Below, piece after piece: positions 51,119-62,455 of a stretch of 64,000 bases of DNA. Both the position numbers and the translations under genes were made by a program. Source of the stretch: Kitasatospora sp. GAS204B. Its GTDB lineage: Bacteria; Actinomycetota; Actinomycetes; Streptomycetales; Streptomycetaceae. The DNA lies in NCBI RefSeq assembly GCF_029892155.1, contig NZ_JARZAG010000001.1:186001-250000 (forward strand), given 5' to 3'. Position 1 is the stretch's first letter; every line of letters begins with the position of its first letter. Below the pieces are notes generated by a model, which was given only the letters and a program-made list of their open reading frames with translations, made no database searches and was not told where the DNA came from.

Positions 51119-52225
51119 GTGCATGTCGTACTCGCCGGCGGGGGTACCGCAGGACACATCGAGCCGGCCATGGCGCTCGCGGACGCGCTCCGCAGGCATG
51201 ACCCGAGCATCGGCATCACGGCGCTCGGCACCGAGCGCGGCCTGGAGACCCGGCTGGTGCCGGAGCGCGGCTACCAGCTGGAGCTGATCCCGGCCGTGCC
51301 GCTGCCGCGCAAGCCCACCCCCGAGCTGATCACCGTGCCGGGCCGGCTGCGCGGCACCGTCCGGGCCGCCCAGGAGATCATCGAGCGGGTCAAGGCGGAC
51401 GCCGTGGTCGGCTTCGGCGGCTACGTCGCGATGCCCGCCTACCTGGCCGCCAAGCGGGCCGGGGTGCCGATCGTGGTGCACGAGGCCAACGCCCGCCCGG
51501 GCCTGGCCAACAAGATCGGCGCCCGGTACAGCGACTTCGTCGCCGTCTCCACCCCGGACAGCAAGCTGCGCGACTCGCGCTACATCGGCATCCCGTTGCG
51601 CCGCACCATCGCCACCCTGGACCGCAACGCGGTGCGCCCCGAGGCCCGGCACTACTTCGGCCTCGACCAGCGGCTGCCCACCCTGCTGGTCTCCGGCGGC
51701 TCGCAGGGCGCGCGCCGGCTGAACGAGACCGTCCAGGCGATCGCCCCGCGCCTGCAGCAGTACGGCGTGCAGGTGCTGCACGCGGTGGGCCCGAAGAACG
51801 AGCTGCCGCAGATCGACGACATCCCGGGGATGCCGCCCTACCGCGCGGTGCCCTACCTGGACCGGATGGACCTGGCCTACGCGGCCGCCGACCTGATGCT
51901 CTGCCGGGCCGGCGCGATGACGGTGGCCGAGCTGGCCGCGGTCGGGCTGCCGGGCTGCTTCGTCCCGCTGCCGATCGGCAACGGCGAGCAGCGGCTGAAC
52001 GCCCAGCCGATGGTCAAGGCCGGCGGCGGCCTGCTGGTGGACGATGCCGAACTGACCCCGGACTGGGTGCTGGGCAACGTGCTGCCGGTGCTCACCGACC
52101 CGCAGCGGCTCTGGGACATGAGCCGGGCGGCCGGCGAGTTCGGCCGCCGGGACGCCGACGACCTGCTGGTCGGCATGGTGTACGAGGCGATCGACGCGGC
52201 CCGGGGCGGTCGCCGACGTGGTTGA
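51119..52225 (+). CDS. murG: Lipid II synthase MurG
   Basis: A 368-residue GT28 enzyme that adds GlcNAc to lipid I. VHVVLAGGGTAGHIEPAMAL is the N-terminal lipid-binding loop, VGFGGYVAMPAYLAA the second loop, LLVSGGSQGARRLNETV the donor loop and CRAGAMTVAELAAVGLPG the UDP-GlcNAc site. GTG 51119 lies a few bases after ftsW; the 3' end overlaps ftsQ by eight bases. Confidence 0.96.
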   Translation: MHVVLAGGGTAGHIEPAMALADALRRHDPSIGITALGTERGLETRLVPERGYQLELIPAVPLPRKPTPELITVPGRLRGTVRAAQEIIERVKADAVVGFGGYVAMPAYLAAKRAGVPIVVHEANARPGLANKIGARYSDFVAVSTPDSKLRDSRYIGIPLRRTIATLDRNAVRPEARHYFGLDQRLPTLLVSGGSQGARRLNETVQAIAPRLQQYGVQVLHAVGPKNELPQIDDIPGMPPYRAVPYLDRMDLAYAAADLMLCRAGAMTVAELAAVGLPGCFVPLPIGNGEQRLNAQPMVKAGGGLLVDDAELTPDWVLGNVLPVLTDPQRLWDMSRAAGEFGRRDADDLLVGMVYEAIDAARGGRRRG

Positions 52226-52997
52226 GCGGCTCGACGCCGCGCTCGTCGAGGAGGCGGCGGAGGACGACGAGGAGGAGCGGCCGCCGCTGCGCCTGTCGCG
52301 CCGCGGGATCCTGGTGCTCAGCGGGCTCGGCGCGGCCGTGCTCGGCCTGCTGGGCTGGCTGTTCTTCTTCTCCTCGGTGCTGGACGTCCGCACCGTCGCC
52401 ATCCAGGGGCTGCAGAACGACCAGCTGACGGTCGACCAGGTGCGCGCAGCGATAGGGCCGGTGCAGCACGGGCCGTTGTCCCGGGTCGACCTGGACGCGG
52501 TGCAGCGCCGGGTCCAGGCCGTTCCCCGGGTGGCGAAGGCCGAGGTCTGGCGCGGCTGGCCGCACACCCTGCGGGTGAAGGTGATAGAGCGTCAGCCGGT
52601 GGCAGCTGTCAAGGGCAATGATGGAAAGTTCACTCAGATGGATGCATCTGGGGTGAGTTTCGCCACCGAACCGACGCCGCCGCCCGGCGTTCCCGTGGTC
52701 GAACTCCAGCTGAGCCAGCCGGCCCAGGATGCGATTTCGGCCATTCCGCAGAGCGCGCTGGTCCAGGGCGCGGTCCGGGTGGCCGCCGGGCTGCCGGCCG
52801 AAGTCGCCAAGCTGGCCCCTTCGTTGCTGGTTCGTTCGTATGACGACATCGAGTTGAGACTGGCCGGTGGGACCACCGTGCGGTGGGGGAGTCCGGAGCG
52901 GACCGACCGCAAGGCGAGCGTGCTGATCGCACTGCTGAAGCAGAAGGCGGCGAACTACGACGTCAGCGCTCCGGATGCCCCGGCGATCTCCGGTTGA
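52218..52997 (+). CDS. ftsQ: Cell division protein FtsQ
   Basis: A 259-residue bitopic protein. An acidic cytoplasmic start (VEEAAEDDEEERPP) is followed by a membrane helix (ILVLSGLGAAVLGLLGWLFF), a POTRA domain (LDVRTVAIQGLQNDQLTVDQ) and an FtsQ beta domain (VAKAEVWRGWPHTLRVKVIE). It links FtsL and DivIC-type proteins to the divisome. murC, present before ftsQ in mycobacteria, is absent. Confidence 0.93.
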   Translation: MVERLDAALVEEAAEDDEEERPPLRLSRRGILVLSGLGAAVLGLLGWLFFFSSVLDVRTVAIQGLQNDQLTVDQVRAAIGPVQHGPLSRVDLDAVQRRVQAVPRVAKAEVWRGWPHTLRVKVIERQPVAAVKGNDGKFTQMDASGVSFATEPTPPPGVPVVELQLSQPAQDAISAIPQSALVQGAVRVAAGLPAEVAKLAPSLLVRSYDDIELRLAGGTTVRWGSPERTDRKASVLIALLKQKAANYDVSAPDAPAISG

Positions 52998-53402
52998 GTC
53001 CGGATCCGGTAGGTTCTGTACTCCCGGGGGGCTTTACCGCGTGATTCGCCACTGTTGACGATTCGTCGGTGATTCCCCGACCCTGGGTGCTCCACCCCGG
53101 TGCCCAACGCCGGACGGTGATCACATAGGCTCAAAAGAAAAAAGGGAAGCTCGGCGTGTTCGTTGAACACGGACCCGCTCGGCACTTAGTGTCCTGTGTC
53201 ACCAGGCTGTGCTCCACAGTGATCTGAGGCATCTTCACGATGTGGCACGGGCACAGCATGAACTCTCAACGTCAAGTTTAGGGTTCGGGTCGGCGGTCTC
53301 AATTTCGGACAATCAGTCAGAAACCGGGCTCCCCACCCATCGACATCCGTCGGCATCTTGGTTCGAAGCCGACCCGGACATCCGAGGCGAGAGGCCTTCG
53401 AC
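52998..53402 (+). promoter_or_regulatory. ftsQ-ftsZ control region (405 bp)
   Basis: No gene lies here. From left to right: a GTGATCAC palindrome at 53117-53124 with a TAGGCT -10-like box right after; an A-rich purine tract at 53132-53146, unusual in this DNA; a perfect inverted repeat CGTGTTC/GAACACG at 53155-53171; a promoter at 53163-53192; two GTGTC motifs at 53189 and 53196; and a BldD-like AGTG-TCACC pair at 53188-53203. In S. coelicolor this interval holds several ftsZ promoters including a sporulation-specific one. Confidence 0.7.
53163..53192 (+). promoter_or_regulatory. Candidate ftsZ promoter overlapped by WhiA- and BldD-like sites
   Basis: TTGAAC (53163-53168) and TAGTGT (53187-53192) are 18 bases apart, a good match to a housekeeping-type promoter. 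The -10 overlaps the first GTGTC (complement of the WhiA core GACAC) and the left half of a BldD-like box. Confidence 0.6.
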
Positions 53403-54602
53403 GTGGCAGCACCGCAGAACTACCTCGCAGTCATCAAGGTCGTCGGTATCGGCGGCGGCGGTGTCAACGCCATCAACCGGATGATCGAGGTCGGTCTGAA
53501 GGGCGTCGAGTTCATCGCGATCAACACCGATGCCCAGGCCCTCCTGATGAGCGACGCCGACGTCAAGCTCGACGTGGGCCGCGAGCTGACCCGGGGCCTC
53601 GGCGCCGGCGCCAACCCCGAGGTCGGCCGCAAGGCCGCCGAGGACCACCGCGAGGAGATCGAGGAGGTCCTCAAGGGGGCCGACATGGTCTTCGTCACGG
53701 CCGGCGAGGGCGGCGGCACCGGCACCGGCGGCGCGCCGGTGGTCGCCAACATCGCCCGCTCGCTCGGCGCGCTGACGATCGGCGTGGTCACCCGCCCGTT
53801 CACCTTCGAGGGCCGCCGCCGGGCCAACCAGGCCGAGGATGGCATCGCCGGGCTGCGCGAGGAGGTCGACACCCTCATCGTGATCCCGAACGACCGGCTG
53901 CTCTCCATCTCCGACCGCCAGGTCAGCGTGCTGGACGCGTTCCGCTCGGCCGACCAGGTGCTGCTCTCCGGTGTCCAGGGCATCACCGACCTGATCACCA
54001 CCCCGGGCCTGATCAACCTCGACTTCGCCGACGTGAAGTCGGTCATGTCGGACGCCGGTTCGGCGCTGATGGGGATCGGCTCGGCCCGCGGCGAGGACCG
54101 GGCCAAGGCGGCGGCCGTGATGGCCATCTCCTCCCCGCTGCTCGAGGCCTCGATCGACGGTGCGCGCGGCGTGCTGCTCTCCATCTCCGGCGGCTCCGAC
54201 CTCGGCCTCTTCGAGATCAACGAGTCGGCCCAGCTGGTCAGCGAGGCCGCGCACCCCGAGGCGAACATCATCTTCGGTGCGGTGATCGACGACGCGCTCG
54301 GCGACGAGGTCCGGGTCACCGTGATCGCGGCCGGCTTCGACGGCGGCCAGCCGCCGGCCATCGTGCGCGACCCGGTGGTCAAGGCGACCCCGGCGGCGCC
54401 CACCGAGCGTCCGACCACCCGGCCCTACGGTCAGATGGGCTCGGTGACGGGTCGTTCCGAGGACGGCGGCAGCACGGCGTCGGCCGCGGCCAAGGCCGAC
54501 ACCGCGCACGCTGCGCCGGTGCCGCCCCAGGTGCAGCCGTCCCGACTGCCGTATGTGGACAGCCAGGCCGAGGAGTTGGACGTCCCGGATTTCCTTAAGT
54601 AA
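53403..54602 (+). CDS. ftsZ: Cell division GTPase FtsZ
   Basis: A 399-residue tubulin homolog that forms the Z-ring. [14 protein letters not shown] starts the GTP site, [15 protein letters not shown] (about residue 101) is the tubulin signature, and the T7 loop region is [16 protein letters not shown] ~70-residue Pro/Ala/Thr linker leads to the conserved tail [10 protein letters not shown], which in actinobacteria binds SepF. GTG 53403 gives exactly the length of S. coelicolor FtsZ. It carries its own promoter and terminator. Confidence 0.98.
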   Translation: MAAPQNYLAVIKVVGIGGGGVNAINRMIEVGLKGVEFIAINTDAQALLMSDADVKLDVGRELTRGLGAGANPEVGRKAAEDHREEIEEVLKGADMVFVTAGEGGGTGTGGAPVVANIARSLGALTIGVVTRPFTFEGRRRANQAEDGIAGLREEVDTLIVIPNDRLLSISDRQVSVLDAFRSADQVLLSGVQGITDLITTPGLINLDFADVKSVMSDAGSALMGIGSARGEDRAKAAAVMAISSPLLEASIDGARGVLLSISGGSDLGLFEINESAQLVSEAAHPEANIIFGAVIDDALGDEVRVTVIAAGFDGGQPPAIVRDPVVKATPAAPTERPTTRPYGQMGSVTGRSEDGGSTASAAAKADTAHAAPVPPQVQPSRLPYVDSQAEELDVPDFLK

Positions 54603-54635
54603 TTTGTAGGAATTTCCAGAATATTCTGCGGGGCT

Positions 54636-54674
54636 CGATGCCCACTCCGGCCGATGAGGCCGGAGTGGGCATCG
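54636..54674 (+). terminator. ftsZ terminator hairpin
   Basis: A perfect 17-bp stem (54636-54652 with 54658-54674) and GATGA loop lie 34 bases after the ftsZ stop. The yggS gene begins 22 bases later, so it needs its own promoter. Confidence 0.88.
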
Positions 54675-54696
54675 TCGTGTGTGATAGGCAGTGAAT

Positions 54697-55455
54697 ATGA
54701 CGAACCAGCAGTTCACCGGGCTTCCGGCAGCCGATCGCCTCGCCGAGCTCCGGGCCGGCCTGGCGGCCGTCGAGCACCGGATCGAGGCCGCCTGTGCGGC
54801 GGCCGGCCGGCCGCGCTCGGCGGTGACGCTGATCGTGGTGACCAAGACCTACCCGGCTTCGGACACCCGGCTGCTGGCCTCGCTCGGCGTGCGCGAAGTG
54901 GCCGAGAACCGCGACCAGGACGCCGCCCCCAAGGCCGCGCAGTGCGCCGACCTGCCGCTGACCTGGCACTTCGTCGGACAGTTGCAGACCAACAAGGTGC
55001 GCTCGGTGGTGCGCTACGCACACCATGTTCACTCGGTCGACCGGGAGCGGCTGGTCACAGCGCTGGCTGACGCGGTGTCGAAGGCCGAACGGCCGCCGCT
55101 CGGCTGCCTGGTGCAGGTGGCGCTCGACGCCGAGCAGCGCGGCGAGGGAGCGCAGGGCCGGGCCGGGGTGGCTCCGGAGCAGGTGCTCGCGCTGGCCGAC
55201 AAGATCGCCGGGACGCCGGGCCTGCGCCTGGACGGGGTGATGACGGTGGCTCCGCTCTCCGGCCCGCTGGCCGGCGACCCGGCGGCCGCGTTCGAGCGCT
55301 TGGCGGAAATCGCAACCGGCGTACGCGCGGCCCATCCTGCTGCCACGATGGTCTCGGCGGGAATGAGCAATGACCTGGAGCAGGCGATCGCGGCCGGAGC
55401 GACACATGTACGCGTCGGTACGGCGGTGCTCGGTGCGCGGTCGCGGCTCGGGTAA
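54697..55455 (+). CDS. yggS: PLP homeostasis protein YggS/YlmE
   Basis: A 252-residue alanine-racemase-fold protein that binds pyridoxal phosphate and buffers its level. The PLP Lys is in LIVVTKTYPAS; WHFVGQLQTNKV and VSAGMSNDLEQAI are family blocks. The usual GENR motif reads AENRDQD. ATG 54697 is used; GTG 54691 adds two residues. A TAGGCA hexamer six bases before the ATG could be a -10 for a leaderless message after the ftsZ terminator. Confidence 0.92.
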   Translation: MTNQQFTGLPAADRLAELRAGLAAVEHRIEAACAAAGRPRSAVTLIVVTKTYPASDTRLLASLGVREVAENRDQDAAPKAAQCADLPLTWHFVGQLQTNKVRSVVRYAHHVHSVDRERLVTALADAVSKAERPPLGCLVQVALDAEQRGEGAQGRAGVAPEQVLALADKIAGTPGLRLDGVMTVAPLSGPLAGDPAAAFERLAEIATGVRAAHPAATMVSAGMSNDLEQAIAAGATHVRVGTAVLGARSRLG

Positions 55456-55728
55456 CGTCACCGGGTAGTAGATCAGACTGCAGGACAAATCAGGACAATG
55501 CACCGATTCGTCCTGCGGTCGCCAAACTGAAATGCTTGGCAACCCAAATCGTGGATCGTATGTCCGCGGCCACGCTCATGAACTGACGGACCATCGGCAC
55601 AGAGTAGCCGAGATCTGACGGGATGTGAGCGGACCGCGGGTCCGGAAGCCCACCGTACTCGACGGGAGCGGGTTTCGCGGGCCCGGCCGGTGACGAAGCC
55701 GATCCACCACAGAGCGGAGGACAGGAGC
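55456..55728 (+). other. Intergenic region before sepF (273 bp)
   Basis: This interval should hold a sepF promoter. A TAGTAGAT stretch near 55466 is a weak -10 candidate. GGAGG and AGGAG before sepF are its ribosome site. No gene is seen. Confidence 0.4.
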
Positions 55729-56334
55729 ATGGCCGGCGCAATGCGCAAGATGGCGGTCTACCTCGGCCTCGTGGAGGACGAGACGTACGACGGCCAGGGT
55801 TACGACCCGGACGACGACTACGACACGGACCCCGAGCCGATCCGGACCGGGCGGACCGAGGACATTCCCCGGCCCGCCGCAGCCGCCCCGACGGCACAGG
55901 TCGCCTCGATCGCACCCCAGCCGGTGCCGGCCGCGGTGCCGATCCGGCAGGACCCGCCGCGGATGGCCCCCGTGTCGTCCATCACATCCGAACGCCGTCA
56001 GAACCTGGAGAAGAGTGCGCCGGTGATCATGCCCAAGGTCGTGAACGAGCGGGAGCCGTACCGCATCACCACGCTGCACCCGCGGACCTACAACGAGGCC
56101 CGTACCATCGGGGAACAGTTCCGTGGCGGGACCCCGGTGATCATGAATCTGACCGAGATGGACGACACGGACGCGAAGCGGCTCGTAGACTTCGCGGCTG
56201 GACTCGTCTTCGGTCTGCACGGCAGTATCGAGCGCGTGACGCAGAAGGTGTTCCTGCTGTCTCCTGCTAACGTCGATGTCACGGCGGAGGACAAGGCTCG
56301 GATCGCCGAGGGTGGGTTCTTCAACCAGAGCTGA
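55729..56334 (+). CDS. sepF: Cell division protein SepF
   Basis: A 201-residue Z-ring membrane anchor. The N-terminal amphipathic helix ([17 protein letters not shown]) inserts in the membrane, an acidic/Pro-rich linker follows, and the C-terminal core ([53 protein letters not shown]) binds the FtsZ tail. In actinobacteria, which lack FtsA and ZipA, SepF is the main anchor. ATG 55729 gives the known streptomycete N-terminus. Confidence 0.97.
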   Translation: MAGAMRKMAVYLGLVEDETYDGQGYDPDDDYDTDPEPIRTGRTEDIPRPAAAAPTAQVASIAPQPVPAAVPIRQDPPRMAPVSSITSERRQNLEKSAPVIMPKVVNEREPYRITTLHPRTYNEARTIGEQFRGGTPVIMNLTEMDDTDAKRLVDFAAGLVFGLHGSIERVTQKVFLLSPANVDVTAEDKARIAEGGFFNQS

Positions 56335-56464
56335 CCCGGCCACGACGTCATGTGTGGACCTGATGGACAGTGAGTGACCCAGCAGTCGCAGAACAGTAGT
56401 CGCAGAACAGTAAGAGCAGTTCAAGAGCAGGCAGAGCCGGAAGAAGCTGGGAGAGGGATACCCG

Positions 56465-56752
56465 ATGGGGATCGTGGGGGCAGTGCTCTACTACGCACTG
56501 ACCGTCTTCCTGGTGATTCTGTTGTTCCGCCTGGTCATGGACTGGGTCTTCCAGTTCGCCCGCTCGTGGCGACCCGGCAAGGCCATGGTGGTGGTCCTGG
56601 AGGCCACGTACACTGTCACGGATCCGCCACTGAAGCTTCTTCGGCGGTTCATCCCGCCGTTGCGTCTCGGGGGCGTGGCGCTCGACCTGTCCTTCTTCGT
56701 ACTGCTGATCATTGTGTATTTCCTGATCTGGCTCGTGCAGCAGCTGCCGTGA
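56465..56752 (+). CDS. ylmG: YggT family membrane protein
   Basis: A 95-residue protein with two membrane helices (VGAVLYYALTVFLVILLFRL and VALDLSFFVLLIIVYFLIWL) and the DPPLKLLRRFIPPLR loop typical of the YggT/YlmG family. Its role is unclear; in many Gram-positives it lies between sepF and divIVA as here. ATG 56465 follows GAGAGGG. Confidence 0.95.
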   Translation: MGIVGAVLYYALTVFLVILLFRLVMDWVFQFARSWRPGKAMVVVLEATYTVTDPPLKLLRRFIPPLRLGGVALDLSFFVLLIIVYFLIWLVQQLP

Positions 56753-56804
56753 TGAGCGATGCGGCGGGATGCCAGTGTGCCGACGATCACGTTGAGGTGA
56801 AGAG

Positions 56805-58157
56805 ATGCCGTTGACCCCCGAGGACGTTCGGAACAAGCAGTTCACGACCGTCCGCCTGCGCGAAGGCTATGACGAGGACGAGGTCGACGCCTTCCTCGAC
56901 GAGGTCGAAGCCGAACTCACCCGGCTGCACCGCGAGAACGAGGACCTGCGGGCCAAGCTGGCCGCCGCGACCCGGGCCGCCGCGCAGAACCAGGCGAACA
57001 TGCGCAAGGAGCAGCCGCAGGACGCGCCGCGTCCCGGTGGCCCCGTGCCGGCGGCCATATCCGGCCCGCCGGTCCCCGGCCAGCAGGGCCCGGGCCAGCA
57101 GCAGCCGCAGCAGCAGATGGGCGGCCAGCCGCTGGGTCTGCCGTCCGGCGCTCCGCAGCTGCCGCCCGGCCAGGGCGCGCCGATGCAGGGCCAGATTCCC
57201 GGCCAGCAGCAGATGCAGCCCATGCAGCAGATGCAGCAGCAGGGCATGCCGCAGCAGCAGATGGGCACCATGGGCGGCCAGCAGCAGCTGGTGCAGCCGA
57301 TGGGTGGTCAGATGCTGCAGCCGATGGGCGGCCAGATGCAGCAGCAGATGGGCCAGCAGCAGATGGGCCAGCAGCAGATGGGCCAGCAGGGCATGCCGCA
57401 GCAGATGGGCACCATGGGCGGCCAGCAGCAGCTCGCCCCGATGGGTGGCCCGCTCGGCCAGCAGATGGGCGGCCCGCTCGGCGCTCCGATGCAGCAGCAG
57501 GGCCCCGGCGGCGACAGCGCGGCCCGCGTGCTCGCGCTCGCTCAGCAGACCGCTGACCAGGCGATCTCCGAGGCCCGTTCCGAGGCCAACAAGATCGTCG
57601 GCGAGGCCCGCAGCCGCGCCGAGGGTCTGGAGCGCGACGCCCGTGCCAAGGCCGACGCGCTGGAGCGGGACGCGCAGGAGAAGCACCGCGTCGCGATGGG
57701 CTCGCTCGAGTCGGCGCGCGCCACGCTGGAGCGCAAGGTCGAGGACCTGCGTGCCTTCGAGCGCGAGTACCGCACCCGCCTGAAGTCCTACCTGGAGACC
57801 CAGCTGCGCCAGTTGGAGTCGCAGGCCGACGACTCGCTCGCCCCGCCGCGGATCCCCGCCACCGCCTCGCTGCCGCCGGCCGCGTCGTCGATGGCCTCCA
57901 CCGGCGCCCCGTCCTTCGGCGGTCAGCCGTCCTTCGGCGGGAACCAGTCCTTCGGTGGCAACCAGTCGTTCGGCGGCGGCAACGCCCCGTCCTTCGGCGG
58001 TCAGCCCTCGGGCAACGGCGCGCCGCAGATGGCCCCGGCCGGGATGACCCAGCCGATGGCCGCGGTCCGCCCGCAGCCGCCGCAGCCCATGCAGCCGATG
58101 CAGCAGGCCCCGGCGCCGATGCGCGGCTTCCTGATCGACGAGGACGGCGACAACTAA
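56805..58157 (+). CDS. divIVA: Polar growth protein DivIVA (Wag31)
   Basis: A 450-residue coiled-coil scaffold that marks hyphal tips and directs polar wall growth. The N-terminal domain (LTPEDVRNKQFTTVRLREGY, EVDAFLDEVEAELTRLH) senses membrane curvature. A long Gln/Met/Gly/Pro linker (about residues 70-230) has tandem GQQQM units. A second coiled coil with Ala/Glu/Arg heptads (about 235-350) drives oligomerisation, and the tail has SFGG repeats and ends in GFLIDEDGDN. Phosphorylation by a PASTA-type kinase is known for this protein in Streptomyces. Essential in that genus. Confidence 0.97.
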   Translation: MPLTPEDVRNKQFTTVRLREGYDEDEVDAFLDEVEAELTRLHRENEDLRAKLAAATRAAAQNQANMRKEQPQDAPRPGGPVPAAISGPPVPGQQGPGQQQPQQQMGGQPLGLPSGAPQLPPGQGAPMQGQIPGQQQMQPMQQMQQQGMPQQQMGTMGGQQQLVQPMGGQMLQPMGGQMQQQMGQQQMGQQQMGQQGMPQQMGTMGGQQQLAPMGGPLGQQMGGPLGAPMQQQGPGGDSAARVLALAQQTADQAISEARSEANKIVGEARSRAEGLERDARAKADALERDAQEKHRVAMGSLESARATLERKVEDLRAFEREYRTRLKSYLETQLRQLESQADDSLAPPRIPATASLPPAASSMASTGAPSFGGQPSFGGNQSFGGNQSFGGGNAPSFGGQPSGNGAPQMAPAGMTQPMAAVRPQPPQPMQPMQQAPAPMRGFLIDEDGDN

Positions 58158-58226
58158 GGTCTCCGTCACACCGAGGCGCGTGCCCCGGGCTCCTGCGCTG
58201 AGCCTGGTGTGCGCGTCCCGGTGTTC

Positions 58227-58281
58227 CACACGCATGAGGGTGCCCCCACCGTGCCGCGGTGGGGGCACCCTCATGCGTGTG
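58227..58281. terminator. Very long bidirectional hairpin terminator
   Basis: A perfect 25-bp stem (58227-58251 with 58257-58281) with a 5-nt loop lies between divIVA and the convergent toxin gene, ending one base before the latter's stop codon. Confidence 0.92.
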
Positions 58282-58282
58282 G

Positions 58283-58693
58283 TCAGATGCCCCGGATCAG
58301 GAGCCGGCTCTTCGGGAGCGTCGCCGCGTAGGCCTTGAGGTCTTCGGGATCAGAGGTCAGGATCGCGGCGCTTCCGTAGCGGGCAGCGGTCATGACGACA
58401 AGAGCGTCGAGCACATCGGGACGCTTCTTGGGTGGCAGTGCGGCTTGGCCCAGTATCACGCCGACGCGCTTGTACTGGTCGAGGTCGTAGTCGGTGACCA
58501 CCTCGCAGTCCTTCAGGTACATCCCCAGCGTGAACTCGGTCGCGGCGCCGCGCCGCCAGACCTGTGCCACGACGGGGCCGGGCACGATGGGAGTGTGGGA
58601 GCGGAGCACGCCACTGTGGAAGCTGGCGACAGCGGAGCTGCGGTTGGCGAGGCCGATGAGCATCCCCGTGTCGTAGACGACGGCCTCGGTCAT
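58283..58693 (-). CDS. PIN-domain toxin, VapC-like
   Basis: A 136-residue PIN-fold protein. The first acidic residue is in AVVYDTGMLIGLAN, a conserved Asp pair in KRPDVLDALVVMTAARYG, and SDPEDLKAYA gives the last acidic residues, so the metal-dependent RNase site looks intact. VapC toxins cleave tRNA or rRNA. The ATG overlaps the antitoxin stop by four bases. The pair interrupts the divIVA-ileS junction and is likely accessory. Confidence 0.82.
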   Translation of the reverse strand: MTEAVVYDTGMLIGLANRSSAVASFHSGVLRSHTPIVPGPVVAQVWRRGAATEFTLGMYLKDCEVVTDYDLDQYKRVGVILGQAALPPKKRPDVLDALVVMTAARYGSAAILTSDPEDLKAYAATLPKSRLLIRGI

Positions 58694-58980
58694 GCGACGT
58701 CCCGGTGGCTCTCCGGAGCAAAGAACGAGTTCAGCTGCTCGTGGACCTCCAACTCCAGCTCAGGATCGACCGGGATCGGCTCGGGTTGCGCTGCCTCCAT
58801 CGCAGCGATCGCCGCGTCGATCTCCGCGAAGATCTCCTTCTCACGGTTCTTCCTCCGCACGACCTCCATCGCGGCGGACGTCATGAAGGAGGAGACGTCC
58901 TCACCGAGCTGGGCGGCGGTTCTCTTGATCTGCTCGGCGACGTGGTCGTCCATCGAGATCGAGAAGCGGGTCTTGGCCAT
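58690..58980 (-). CDS. Ribbon-helix-helix-type antitoxin
   Basis: A 96-residue protein whose start KTRFSISMDDHVAEQIKRTA fits a ribbon-helix-helix DNA-binding fold and whose charged C-terminal half (EIDAAIAAMEA, VDPELELEVHEQL) is a plausible toxin-binding arm. It should neutralise the PIN protein and repress the operon. ATG 58980 is preferred to ATG 59016 because a full promoter ends six bases upstream of it. It uses no ribosome site. Confidence 0.8.
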   Translation of the reverse strand: MAKTRFSISMDDHVAEQIKRTAAQLGEDVSSFMTSAAMEVVRRKNREKEIFAEIDAAIAAMEAAQPEPIPVDPELELEVHEQLNSFFAPESHRDVA

Positions 58981-58986
58981 GCAGAA

Positions 58987-59016
58987 AACGTAACACCGTG
59001 TGTGATTCTGCTCCAA
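58987..59016 (-). promoter_or_regulatory. Toxin-antitoxin promoter
   Basis: Minus-strand TTGGAG (59011-59016) and TACGTT (58987-58992) are 18 bases apart, and the -10 ends six bases before the ATG. An ACACCGTGT palindrome in the spacer is a possible autoregulation operator. Confidence 0.6.
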
Positions 59017-59022
59017 GGGAGA

Positions 59023-59058
59023 AGCGCGACTGCCACTCCAACGAGTGGCAGTCGCGCT
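59023..59058. terminator. Hairpin terminator of ileS
   Basis: A perfect 16-bp stem (59023-59038 with 59043-59058) with a CAAC loop lies just after the ileS stop and before the toxin-antitoxin promoter. Confidence 0.88.
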
Positions 59059-59071
59059 CCTGTCCGATTCG

Positions 59072-62200
<3,129 letters not shown>

Positions 62201-62203
62201 TGC

Positions 62204-62455
62204 GCCTCCGGCGGATGCGTGGACGGGCATTCCGACGGAGGGACGAGACGGCCAGGCGTCCCGCGGTACCACCCTCCTTGGCCGCCGCGACCTGCCGACG
62301 GCCCACTCCTTGGGCTTGCTGCCGGGTCTAGTAGGCCGCTCTCGCGGCCGTTCTTCCGGCGGCTCCGGGGTGATCTTCCCGCCGCGCACACCCCCGGGCT
62401 CGCACCGTCCCCGGGTCGCTCGTGGCTGCGTACGTCGGTACTCGTCCCATCTGCG
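62204..62455 (-). ncRNA. Translational T-box riboswitch of ileS
   Basis: On the minus strand, from the 5' side: the GATGGGACGAGTACC start, a short stem I with the loop GGGAAGATCACC whose ATC (62374-62372) is the isoleucine specifier, then the T-box AGGGTGGTACCGCGGGA (62275-62259) and a downstream hairpin that pairs CCTCCGTC-type sequence with the GGAGG ribosome site. This is the ultrashort-stem-I type known from actinobacterial ileS genes: uncharged tRNA-Ile frees the ribosome site. Confidence 0.9.

Noticed and set aside
57180..57480. Possible CRISPR-like or satellite array (cagcagatgggccagcag units)
   Set aside because: The repeats are in-frame codons of the DivIVA Gln/Met/Gly linker, with no spacers.
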